The notes below the pieces were generated by a model. That model saw only the letters and a list, made by a program, of their open reading frames with translations, was not told the DNA's origin and did no database searches. A stretch of 64,000 bases of DNA, from assembly GCA_022559845.1 (NCBI GenBank), contig CM040123.1:316057933-316121932 (forward strand), in the 5' to 3' direction. The translations under genes and the position numbers were made by a program. Shown piece after piece: positions 10,880 to 21,649 of the stretch (position 1 is its first letter; every line of letters begins with the position of its first letter). The DNA is from Amorphophallus konjac. Its lineage: Eukaryota > Streptophyta > Magnoliopsida > Alismatales > Araceae.

Positions 10880-11480
10880 AAAGATTCTCTCCACTCAAGA
10901 TCGGACCTTCTGTCTGGCTAAAGAATAAAAAGATCCTTTCACTCTAGATCGGACCTTCCATCCGGCTAGAGAAGAAAAAGAATTCTCTCCACTGTAGGTC
11001 GGACCTTTCGTCCGGCTAGAGAACAAAAAAGATTCTCTCCACTCTAGATCAGACCTTTCGTCCGGTTGGAGAACAAAAGATCTTTCACTATGGATCGGAC
11101 CTTCCGTCCGACTAGAGAACAAAAAGATCCTTTCACTTTGGCTTGGACCTGTCGTCCGGCTAGAGAACTAAAAAGATTCTCTCCACTCTAGATCGAACCT
11201 TCCATCCGGCTAGAGAATAAAAAGCTCTTTTCACTTTGGCTCGGATCTGCCGTCCAGCCGGAGAACAAAAAGATTCTCTTCACTCTAGATCGGACCTTCC
11301 GTCCGGCTAGAGAATAAAAAGATCCTTTCACTTTGGCTCGGACCTGCCGTCCAGCCGGAGAACAAAAAGATTCTCTCCACTCTAGGTCTGACCTTTCGTC
11401 CGGATAGTGAATAAAAAAGGAATTCTCTCCACTCTAGTTCAGACCTTCCATCCAGCCAAGGAATTAAAAGACCCTTCATA
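10880..11480 (+). repeat. Minisatellite, 48-50 bp
   Basis: About twelve copies of a unit starting AGATCGGACCTTCCGTCCGG and ending with CTAGAGAACAAAAAGATTCT and a CTCCACT-type tail. The small minus-strand frames across it are by-products of the repeat. Confidence 0.85.
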
Positions 11481-11589
11481 CAGCTGGTACCCCCGACGTA
11501 TTAAAGAACAAAACAACCTTTCACCCTGGCCCGAGCCTGCCATTCGGGTAAGGAATCATCCCCTTTTCCTTGTGCTAACACTAGCCCGT

Positions 11590-11880
11590 GTCAGCGACTT
11601 GACCACCTCTCCGTCCCTTCGGACGATGAATATCCTTTTCGGAATCAACAAACTCTTCTCTCCGTCCCTTCAGGTGACGAATACCCCTTTTGATTTGGAC
11701 CTCCCGTCCAGGCCATTGAATCAACAAGTTCTTCTCTCCGTCCCTCCGGGTGACGAACACCCTTGTCGAATCAACAAACTCTCCTCCCCGTCCCTTTGGG
11801 CAATGAATCCCTTTTAATTTGGACCCACCGTCTAGACCGATAAAGCAATAAACCCTCCTCTCTGCCCTCATGGCTCACTA
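11590..11880 (+). repeat. Minisatellite with CCGTCCCTTCGG core
   Basis: About four degenerate copies, roughly 70 bp each, containing AATCAACAAACTCTTCTCTC, CCGTCCCT and a GACGAA stretch. Confidence 0.7.
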
Positions 11881-11882
11881 CC

Positions 11883-12317
11883 CAATTATCGGCCCCCGAG
11901 CCGACAGCTTTCAATTATCAGCCCTTAGTCGATAGCTTTCAATTATCGGCGCTCGAGACGACAGCTTTCAATTATCGGCCCTTAGCCGACAGCTTTCAAC
12001 TATCGGCCCCCGAGCCGACAGCTTTCAATTATCGCCCCTTAGCCGACAGCTTTCAATTATCATCCTCCGAGCTGGCAGCTTTCAATTATCAGCCCATAGC
12101 CGACAGCTTTCAACTATCGGCGCCCGAGCCGACAGCTCCCAATTATCGGCCCCTGAGCCGACAACTTTCAATTATCGGCCCCCGAGCCGACAACTTTCAA
12201 TTATTGGCTATTAGCTGAGCCGACAGCTTTCAATTATCAGCCCTTGAGCTGACAGCTTTCAATTATCGGCCCTTAGATGATAGCTTTCAATTATTGGCCC
12301 CTGAGCTGACAGCTTTC
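11883..12317 (+). repeat. Minisatellite, 29-30 bp, TCGGC...GCCGA (left part)
   Basis: About fourteen copies of ATTATCGGCCCCCGAGCCGA plus CAGCTTTCA. Each unit has a short inverted repeat TCGGC(5-6)GCCGA. The array is cut at 12317 by the copia insertion and resumes at 28805. Confidence 0.9.
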
Positions 12318-12480
12318 TGTTGGAACTCTGGTTTTGATAATGACAATCTGAGTCATGTGAGATTAAAATAAATAAAAGCTCTGCATTTAATCTTTACATA
12401 CTTGGATCAATGCATAGTTTCATCCTTCAGTATACATAGTTTATGCATACTTTGTTCACTACATTGCATCTGTCGCATAA

Positions 12481-13095
12481 GAAGTCCGTGCATAGGATGT
12501 CTATACATTTGAAAGCCCGTACAACATTTCACTGCATGCCATCAAGTCTGTACAACCCATTTTGCTACACTCAACCAAGTCAGTGCATTCATTTACTTCA
12601 TGCATATACATAGTCAGTGCATTCGTTTGCTTCATGTAGACACATAGTTAGTGTATACTTCGTTACCTAGTCCATACAACTCCTGTTGCTTCATGGACAC
12701 AAGTCTGTACATCGTCTTATCACACGCACACCAAAAGTATGTACACAGCTCAGTGGTATGTCTGTGCATTATGCAGTTTTGCTTAAACTCTAGGCACAGC
12801 AAGTCTGTACATCATCTTGCCGCACGCACACCAAAAGTCTGTACATAGCTCGGTGGCATGTCTGTGCATTCATCTTCAATGTGCATACTTTCCTATATAC
12901 ATTTGTGCATCTTTCAAAATAAAGTCTGTACACTCTTTACCATGCACTCAAAGTCTATACATCTGTTGCATACATACGTAAAGTAGTATCATGCACTCAA
13001 AGTCTATACATTCTGTTGCATACATATAGTTCGTGCAATTGAATACTAAGTCTGCCCTCGGTTGCCTTGATGACTTAGCAAGTCTATACATTTTC
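12481..13095 (+). repeat. Cluster of about 20 AAGTCTRTACA motifs in U3
   Basis: Copies include AAGTCTGTACA, AAGTCTATACA, AAGTCCGTGCA and AGTCAGTGCA at irregular distances. A few longer duplicated stretches (CGCACACCAAAAGT) lie between them. The same cluster is in the 3' LTR at 27191-27805 and, inverted, at 8225-8935. Confidence 0.85.
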
Positions 13096-13227
13096 GAACT
13101 AACTCAGTGCATCATTTCCTCTTCTCTTTCAGATCAATTCAAGTTGGCAGCAGGCTGGGATGACTGCCATGTAATCCAGGCGCTTGGGCGGGAATCGTGG
13201 AGAGCACATGCCCCACTTCTCTGCTGA

Positions 13228-13235
13228 TATAAAAA
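13228..13235 (+). promoter_or_regulatory. TATA box of the 5' LTR
   Basis: TATAAAAA followed by GGAAGCTTCTCC; the 3' LTR has the same box at 27939-27946. It lies after the motif cluster and before the GA-rich leader. Confidence 0.75.
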
Positions 13236-13304
13236 GGAAGCTTCTCCTTTGAGAGAAGATGATAGTGCCAGAAGATCTGCATGTGCCAGTGAGAGCTGAA
13301 GCAG

Positions 13305-13490
13305 GGAGAGAGAGAGAAAGCTAGAGCTTGCACGATCCAGAGAAGAAAAGAAAGGAGAGCCAGAAGAAGAAGAGGTAAAAGAGAGAAGAAGAGAAGGAGA
13401 GAGTTTAGAAAGAATGAGTGAACAGTAAAGAAGAAGAAGAAGAAGAAGAAGAGAGAGAGATTGAGAGTTTAGAAGAAGAAGAAGAGAGTC
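13305..13490 (+). repeat. GA-rich leader with GAA microsatellite
   Basis: Nearly pure purine with (GAA)n and (GA)n runs. The GAA run is shorter in the 3' LTR, so it is a variable microsatellite. Confidence 0.8.
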
Positions 13491-14107
13491 ATCTGAAGCT
13501 TTGTCTATACTGGACCGTGGATCAAATCCAGGCCAGTCAGCTCCCTGATAGCCACATTTGTGCTATCATCGTATACAGCCTTCTGTCGCTGTGATTTCCC
13601 ATTTCTTGTTTTTCATTTGAACTTTACTTCAAGCTGTTAGTCAGCAGAGCTAAGCTGTATTGCTCAGCGTTGCAGAGGAGGATTCCTCTGGTCAGCAAGC
13701 TATGTTGCTCAGCGGGCGAGGTGGATACCTCGGACAACAAGCTGTGTTGCTCAGCGGTTGTAGGCAAGCTGTGAAGCCCAGTGGTTTAAGCTGTGTATCA
13801 GCGGAATCCACACTCAAGTTGGAGTGTGGGGTGGATGTAGGTCTGGAGGACCGAACCACCTAAAAACTCTTCGTGCACTGTGATTTGAATGTTCATTATC
13901 TGCTTCCGCTAGATGAATGTTTAGGCTCGATCTGTCTTCATATGTCGATTAAGCTATTTGATTTAACACATCGCTGTATTTCAGTTTCGGTAGAACTGAA
14001 TCTATTTTCAATTTCACATCTCTGAGTGTTCTGAGTTTTTATTTGGGCAATTTTTAAGGATAGATTCATTCACCCCCCTCTGAATCCATCACACCAGTCC
14101 CAACAAT

Positions 14108-14119
14108 TGGTATCAGAGC
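14108..14119 (+). other. Primer-binding site, tRNA-iMet type
   Basis: TGGTATCAGAGC starts three bases after the LTR end at 14105. Confidence 0.95.
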
Positions 14120-14218
14120 GGGTCACTGATTCATCAGATCCAACGATCTACAGTTGATCCTGTTATTTCCGGTGCCTTGATTGATTGTGTAGATTGTCTA
14201 GCATCTCGTTTAACTGTT

Positions 14219-16151
14219 ATGGATTCTGTGCATGAAGTTCCAATGTTCGATGGATTATGTTTCTCTGATTGGCATAGAGAGTTTAGGGATTACGTGAATC
14301 TCGTATATTCGAATCTGCTAATTTTGATTGAACATGGACCTTATGATATACCTGTGAATATGTTAGACTGGAATACTGGTCACGAGTTGACGAATACTGA
14401 AAATAGAAAATCCCTGACAATGTTGAAAGGGGCTGTAAAGGCTAATGTTCTCTCATGTGTGACTAAGTGCAGAAATGCTAAGGAGTTGATGGATGAGCTG
14501 ATCTTCAAATATGGTGAAGAGAACCATAAGTGCTTTATGACAGAGGATCAAAGCAGTGATCAGTTTGACAACTCTTCATCAAAGGTAAACTTCTAATCAG
14601 AGCAAAATTCATTGGATGAACTGATTGAGATGCATGATAACTTGCTTGATAGTTATAAATCTTATAAACGTGAAATGAAAGAGGTGAAAAAGGCCATGTT
14701 GCATGAAATTAGAGAATTGAAATGTGAAAACGCCAACCTAAAAGGCAGTCTGAGAATAAGTGAAAATTCATGTAATCAGTGTGATTCTATTAAAATGTTA
14801 AATAATGATCTCCTATCTGAACTTAGGCAACAAGAGCAACAAGTTGTGTCTCTCAAAGGAGAGATAGAAGATCTGAGGAATAGGAATTCGGAACTTGAGT
14901 TGCATGAACAACAATTAATTAAAAATTAGAAAGCAATTGATCAAAATATATTGATTGAAGAAAATTGCAAATTGAAGGATCAAAACAAAAGGCTAATGGT
15001 TCTGAACACTGTCATGTCAGAAAAATGGATATCAAGTAAAAAAGGAAAATGTGCTGTAAAGGAAGTTGATGCTGATAAGGAACAAAAATTTGTACAGGAA
15101 ATTGAAACTCTGAAAAGCCTAAATGATGCTCTGCATCAACAAATCATTTCCTGTGAAACTGAAATTGCAAGCTATGAATTGAGCATTACCTCCTTGAACT
15201 CTGAAATTCAGGATCTTAAAAATGCACTGTCTAAATTTATTCAAGGAAAAGATAACCTAAATAAGATCCTCAGTGTTAAAATAAATTTTCAAAAGGAAGG
15301 GTTAGGATATTATCCTGCAGGCAAGAAGGATCTTGTTGATAAAAATCAAAATTCGGTGGTTTCATGTTCTGTTACACCCATTTTTTTAGTTTACTGCAAA
15401 GAGGAATGATAATCAAGATAAAAATATGAAGAATGTAGGAAAATAGAAAAAGGTTGAAAGTAAAAGGAAAGCCAAAGCTTCATCCGATGTGGTTAAGAAT
15501 TCATCTGACTTTGAAAAATGTCAAAAACAAGTGCATGTTACAAAAATTTCCCCCATTCCTTCACATGCACCCACAGGAGTCACTTCATGTCATTATTGTG
15601 GAAAACTAGGTCATAAGATGTATGAGTGCAGGACAATGGAGCTAGATGAGCTAACTGCTAAGAAACTTCATATTGGAAAAACTCAAGACAAACACCATAC
15701 ATTTCAGAAGAAGAAAAGTTATTGTCTCCATTGTGGGAAGTTGGGGCATATTGCAGCCCACTACTGGGATGCCCTGGGAAGGAAAGGTAGTTCAAAATCA
15801 AAAAATCCCTCTGTGAATAAAGTTGTCTTTAATAGAAAAACTTCTGCATGTTTTGAGTGTGGTAAAGTTGGCCATCGTGCCTTTGATTGCTGGCATGTGA
15901 AAAGAAGCACTAATTTTCATGGCAGAAACATCTCAACAAATGTTCAACCAAGAAATACTCATGTTCATTCTGTCAAGAGAAATCTGAATGGTGCTATTCA
16001 TTGTCATGGGAGAATAGGACATATCATTAACGACTGCCATGCCATTGAATTTGACAATAGAAAGGTTTGGAAATCTTGGAATACACATGTTAGAGGTGTT
16101 ACTTAACTAACAGGACCCAAGAGCTCTTGGGTCCGAAAATCTGCAAAGTAA
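14219..16151 (+). pseudogene. gag: gag of the 12318 copia element, stops and one frameshift
   Basis: Capsid and nucleocapsid protein of the element. It starts at an ATG at 14219 (MDSVHEVPMFDGLCFSDWH, comparable to the gag start at 5957). The frame has TAA at 14594-14596 and TAG at 14927-14929. A one-base shift at or near the seven-T run at 15381-15387 moves to another frame, which has TAG at 15387-15389 and 15444-15446 and TAA at 16104-16106. The end, GPKSSWV, lies past that last stop, so the ancestral stop is TAA at 16149-16151. The middle is a coiled coil. Four CCHC knuckles remain: one intact, one with Cys to Tyr, one intact, and one that has lost its first Cys. Confidence 0.85.
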
Positions 16152-16164
16152 TTCTAATTTGCAA

Positions 16165-16212
16165 GTGTGCCTTGAAGAAGAAAATAAAAGGGGTAACGAT
16201 ATCAAGGCACAC
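16165..16212 (+). promoter_or_regulatory. Conserved hairpin just downstream of gag
   Basis: GTGTGCCTTGA (16165-16175) and TCAAGGCACAC (16202-16212) form a perfect 11-bp stem with a 26-base purine-rich loop that contains AAATAAAAGGGGT. It starts 13 bases after the ancestral gag stop. The hairpin at 3390-3429 is its homolog. Confidence 0.75.
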
Positions 16213-17461
16213 AAAGGTCAGTCAACCCCACTCTCTTCTCTCGTCTATCTTGTTTTCCTCTTTTATCAGTATGCATGCATGACTAGATTGCTCAGTAGCT
16301 GTGTTTAATGTCGATCAGCCTTTTCCTTGCTGTTAATTGATGCATTTTGTTCAGAATTCATGAGTATAAGTAGATGTATCCATCTGCATGTTTATGTCGA
16401 ACACATACATATCTGTGTACCTTAAGAAAATCGAATAGTGATTGGTTGATATCTCTGCTCGTTCTGAGGGGGAGCTGAACATATTAGAGTTTAATTGTTC
16501 GTGTGAGTGAATGATGTCTTGCTGCTCAGACAGTCAGCATTTTGTTGTTGCCGGGCTGGATGGTACTGCTGTTGTGATACAGTCTTTAAAGTCTGATATA
16601 AGATGAAAGGTCAATTCTGGAAGATCTCTGGCCTATAAGAGTTGAGTGGTAACTTGCTATTAGTGCCTAAGGTTGTGCTGTTGGACTCATCTTATCTGGC
16701 CTTAGTCTTCTCCTTGTTCATAAGTGGCTTTCTCTGACATCTCCATGTTTAGTATCTTCTTCTCTTCTCCACTTCTTTCCTCTAATAAGATCAGAAATTA
16801 TGCAAGTCAGGGGGAGTAATATCAGATCAATGTCACCTTTACTTATCTTCAATAATTAACTACTGAAATCACCTGATCCCAGAACTAAATTACTGACCTT
16901 TATTAAGATGTTATATTCAGTATATGAACATTATGTCTTAATTGAAGAACCTTCACAATTAATCTGAATGACTCCTCAATGGATACGAAATAGTTCAAAT
17001 TGGAAATTGCTCAGTAAGGCATCTAAAATCCGAAAGCTTTTAGTAAGAAGCCAACCTGATAGGAAATCTAAGGCTTATATGGTCCTTAATTCATGTATAA
17101 AGAAAATTCTGATAAAGGACCTGGGAATACGCCATCTAATAAAAATTAATCTTGGCAGAGCAATGGCACTTTATTTGAGAAACTGGCCATTTGTCTCAAA
17201 GAAATTCAGAGGTTAAGTCATGAGAATTAATGCTATCTCTGTTCAAAAATTTATGAAACATAAAGGTATATCGCACTGAGTAACCAGGGATTCTGGTGTT
17301 TGATCAACATGTTTCCTTGAGTAAAAAGGTGCTGTTATACTGAAATGTTCAATCAAAATTGTGCAAAAATTTATGATCAATATGGTTGACCCTATGGTTC
17401 CTTCACTAAATTTATACCGATTTAAAGTCTATATAAAAATTAGGTTTTTCAATCAGGTATT
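16213..17461 (+). other. Post-gag non-coding region, left part
   Basis: AT-rich; no pol motif in any frame. It contains GGGGGAG purine runs near 16470 and 16810. The last five bases (GTATT, 17457-17461) are the target duplication of the nested element. Confidence 0.7.
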
Positions 17462-19527
17462 TGATGCGGGACGAGACCACGGACACGACAAGCTCGTGAT
17501 TGTCCCTTAACGAGGGAAGCGTCGAACGTGCGAGGTTGAGAAACCGGCAATGAGCTAGGGTGATCGGCTCTCTCGTGTGCCCGGATCGGGTCACGGGACG
17601 GCCTCGCACTCTCTCGCAGCAGCGGTAATGAACAGATAAAGCGAGCTAGATATCCCTACACATGCTCTCTAGCAGCGGCATAAACAAGCATATATGAAAT
17701 TAAGCAAAATGCCAAGTAAGGAGCGAGGATGATACCTGCACGTGCTTGGCGTGGGGACGACGGACCCGGCCGAAAATCGTACTCCCGGAACAATAATACA
17801 GAAGATTACAGCAATACAAATCGCTGCCCACTCTACGCAGGGAGGTAAAGGGCTACACAATGGGGTCCGGGAGGACCGAATTCGGGTTGACGGGCGGCTT
17901 CTCGCGTTGATTTGGCAACACCCGAACGCGTGACGGTGGGGCCCACGTGCTGTCCGGAGGGACCGTGCGGGACCCGGTGTCACCACTATGGTGGGGACAC
18001 TTGTGGAAGTGTTCCCTAGGCTGGCGGCACGCTGGTTCGCCGGTCGGAGGCCAGGCGGCTCCGTTCAGCACCGGTCGGAATGACCGGCCACGGATCTGCC
18101 GGTTCTGTTTTCCGGCGCGCGCTCCGGCGAGAACGGACGCTGCGATCAGCCCCGACGTTGGAATGTGATGAAACTGGCGTCATTGAAAAGCTGCTTCGAA
18201 GGGCTTCAACTCTCTGTGATTACAGAAAAATAACAAAGCCTGCACTTCCAATTGGCGAATTTTGAAGGTTGCTGTTGTACAGTGGCTTAACTCTCAGATC
18301 TGTAGGGCTGTCCTCTGAGAACTGTCGTTGACCGTAGGGTAGATGTCTGATTCAGCTCTTGAGGTCTTCATCAAAGGTGTAGGAAATGGAGCTAGGAAGA
18401 CGGAAAAACTAGTTGGGACAAGTTTGGATGTGGCTACGAATTGATAGGAGTTTTTCACTAACAGTGGGTCTAATCTGGAATCTGACTAAAGGCACTGTAG
18501 CAGAGATAGAACACAAATTTTGAAAAAATGGATAGAGGGCAGATCAAAAATAAGAAAAAATGGTGGATGTAGGGGATGATGGACAGAACTCCCAATAAAA
18601 TTGGGAGGGTTTGAAAAATTCAAAAAGGTGGTCAGAGATGGGAAACTCAGAGCTGTTGTCACTGTAGACAGAGACAAAATAGATCTGGGAATGCAAAATG
18701 AACGAAAATGGAAAATTACTAATGGAGGAGTTTGGACGTGAAAATTTAGGTGGAGGTGGGGATTCAAGGCAACAACACACCCTAAAAATTTCGAATCCAT
18801 CTAAGCTCGTGCCTGACGGCAAGAATTCTTGGAAGAGGCTGCTGTTGGCTGAAGATAGAATTCCGACGGTGGCTCGATGGCGGGACGAACGGCGGCGGCG
18901 GCACCAATGAAGATCAGAGGTTGAGAGGGGGAGATAGAAGGTAGATACACTCTAGAATTACAGAGGGGCTGAGGGGAGAACTCTAGGACAGAGGAAGGGG
19001 GTGCAAGCTTCAAGAAATTTCAACAATTTTTCTAACATTTCACTAATTTTCACATGAAAATACATGGTTTTATATGCTTCCAATCTAATCTAATGTAGAC
19101 CCTTGGATCTAGGGAGGGTGGATGAATGGCTAGGATTAAGTGTGATTAACACACCAAAAATAATAAAATAATGAGGGGAGAGGGGCGCCCCCTTGACCAA
19201 GGTAAAGGTTGGAATGGGTAGGTGGCCTACCTTTGAAAATTTGACCCCTTTGTCTCCCATGTGGTCAATTGGCATTCAACCGTTCTAGATGGCCACCTAG
19301 GATGGTTGCCCAGTCCCACATAGGTGACATGGACCAATGGAAAAGGGCTGAGGGCCCCATAGCTGGACCTACGACATAATTGCACAAAAACCCACACAAT
19401 CCATGGGAATGACTCATTGGCTTATAAAGCCTTACATTTGCGTACATATTTTCCCAAGGATATAAACACAAACTAAAAGGACATAAATGTAAAAGAAAAA
19501 GTACAGGTTCGACGTCGATTCCCATCA
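17462..19527 (-). mobile_element. 3' LTR of the nested minus-strand element
   Basis: From TGATGCGGGA to CCCATCA on the plus strand. It contains a TATA-like TTATAAAGCC near 19433 that reads in the element's direction as TTTATAAG. No coding sequence is supported. Confidence 0.9.
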
Positions 19528-19543
19528 ACTCTCCCCGGGTAGG
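19528..19543 (-). other. Polypurine tract of the nested element
   Basis: The minus strand reads CCTACCCGGGGAGAGT directly before the LTR start TGATGGG, the place of the plus-strand primer. Confidence 0.6.
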
Positions 19544-19966
19544 AGGAACTCGACCCCGTCGAGTAGGGGTATGGATGCTCGAGTACTCCGGCGGATCCGT
19601 CACCGTGCTAAGTAACGCGGGTATGCTCCACTCCAAGTGACCGACACATGCTCATTCCATATATACTCGATATGCGCGAACTGCTATGGGCTAGAGGTGG
19701 ACACTCCGGGTGGGGCACTCTCAAAAGGGAAGGGAGCATGCTCGACGACTCACTAGGAATCACCGCTGAGTCCCTATAGGTGACTGATCCGGGTATAGAT
19801 GTGGAACCGATCCCATACTCATCGAATGAGTCCACTCGCCTCTTACGCATAAGAGGACGACAACAAGCTTGCACAAGACACATGCAGACTCACCAAACAC
19901 TAACACACATATGCAAACAACACAAATAAGAAACGGACTCATGCATGACTCTAGACAAAACTAGTG

Positions 19967-21298
19967 TTAGTCAGACCCGTACATGGATGACGGCGAACCA
20001 GGACACCCAAATATGTGCCATACATGCATTTGACGTAACCAGAGATGGGTGGCATGGGGTACACCTAAATGTCCAAGTATGACCCAGTCATGCATGAACG
20101 GCCCTTTAGATGTAGGAGACTTGAGTGGGCTAGGAAAGCCGGGTGTGGAAGAGCCGGGTGTAGGTGTATCGTGGACGGGCTTGGTGGGTATGGAGGACCC
20201 GACCCGTAGGAAAGGGGTATGAAGGTGGACTTCCCCGAAGAAGTGAAGGGAATATGAAGGGTCTAGGGATCCACTAGGGAGTGGGTCAAAGGGATCAAAG
20301 AAGGTATGACCCCTTATGGTGGGTTCCCACAAGTCACGGTCCCACGTGTAGAAGTTTTGAAGGTGTGGATAGTCACCTTCTTGAATTGTGACGGGTGGGA
20401 CGGGGATTGTAGGCAAGAAGTATGATTCCTCCCTCGGACAAAAGGGTATGAATTCGGGCTCGTCCGGTAGCGGAAGAAGTAGAAGAACCTCCGTGGTGAC
20501 ACAACCCACGGTGCACTCAGAGGTAATGGACCCGAAGGTCGGATGGGTGAAGCTAAGACTAGCGGGTTGGTCAAAGCCTCACGCCAAAAGATGTGTCAAC
20601 TTCCATTGTGAATCTAATCCCATGACAAGATCGTCCAATGTGTCAACATGGTGACTAGATCGAAATGTGGTATGGAAGGAGTTGACCGACACTAAAGGGA
20701 GGATGGGGTCCATGGATGGAAAGGGAGGTGGGACCAAGCCATCCTTGAGCCAACTAAAAAGTGGCTCGGCGATGTATAGCGTTCCCGTAAGAAACACGGG
20801 TGGCTCGGGGTGAGACGGCTCCAAGCATAATGGTTCCGAATGTGGAGTGGGCCGCTGGGGTTGAGTGATTGGACATACAAGGGTGATCTTACCGGGTAGG
20901 TAAGGTGGGTATAAGGTGCAAGTCCTCTTTCCCCAGTCAAGATTGGCTCTTCATTCTCCTAACCATGTTTGCCCTAAAATGATGCATGAACCCACAAGTG
21001 TGCCGATCCTGCACCATGCGCCATCGGTGTAGAGAACAGAGCCGATCCTCTTATAGAACTCAACACAAGCAAAATCACCATCGCGGACAATCTCGCCTAT
21101 CTTGGAGAGAGACTCCACGATGTCAAGAGAAACCCAATTATCCGACTCCCTATCGGTGAAATGGAGTTCCGTTGTGGACCCGTTGGGTAGAGCGACTTTC
21201 ATAGTGAGAGGGGTAAAACCAAGGGCTCGGTCCATGAGGACATTGACTTTGGTCACAAAGGTTGACCACTCGGATGTATGGTCTTGGGGAACGGCCAT
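19967..21298 (-). pseudogene. ORF of unknown function in the nested element, two TGA stops
   Basis: I do not recognise this protein. On the minus strand one frame runs from a well-placed ATG at 21298 (MAVPQDHTSEW, context CCATGG) to 19967, about 440 codons, cut only by TGA at 20951-20953 and at 20579-20581. Both TGAs are followed by an open frame, and both would be CGA with a single C-to-T change. The N-terminal part (LTMKVALPNGSTTELHFTD ... IILGQTWLG) could be a beta-rich domain; a decayed retropepsin-like fold is possible, but no DTG or DSG site is seen. The C-terminal half is rich in Pro, Ser and His. No zinc knuckle or pol motif is present. Confidence 0.5.
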
Positions 21299-21634
21299 GG
21301 GTAGCAGATATGGACATGCATACACACGGTGACAAGACACTAGACCGACTATGCAAGTTTGGAATGCATGCACACAAATGACCCTAGACGTAAACCAAGA
21401 CTCGGTACGGGGCAAAGGTAATCGATCCGAAGATCACTCGGGCAAGTGTGCGGCCTTCCCGATAGGCGTAGCCTAACGTTCGGACAACACCTTTTTATAT
21501 ACCGACTAATGGTATGCAAATGCGACCCAAAAGACACTTTTTTTGTTTGTTTTAAAACAATGATGACCCTAAACACGACTTAGACGTAAATGACTAATGA
21601 ATGACACTTTTTTTGACACCCTAGACTCAACCTC

Positions 21635-21646
21635 GCTCTTATATCA
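21635..21646 (-). other. Decayed iMet-type primer-binding site
   Basis: The plus strand reads GCTCTTATATCA, which differs from the reverse complement of the iMet-type site (GCTCTGATACCA) at two bases. It lies three bases from the LTR at 21650. Confidence 0.75.
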
Positions 21647-21649
21647 AAT

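Larger units (their letters stand above)
12318..14105 (+). mobile_element. 5' LTR of the 12318 copia element
   Basis: It runs TGTTGGAACTC to CCCAACA. U3 carries the AAGTCTRTACA cluster, followed by a TATA box at 13228, a GA-rich leader and U5. No coding sequence is supported. Confidence 0.95.
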
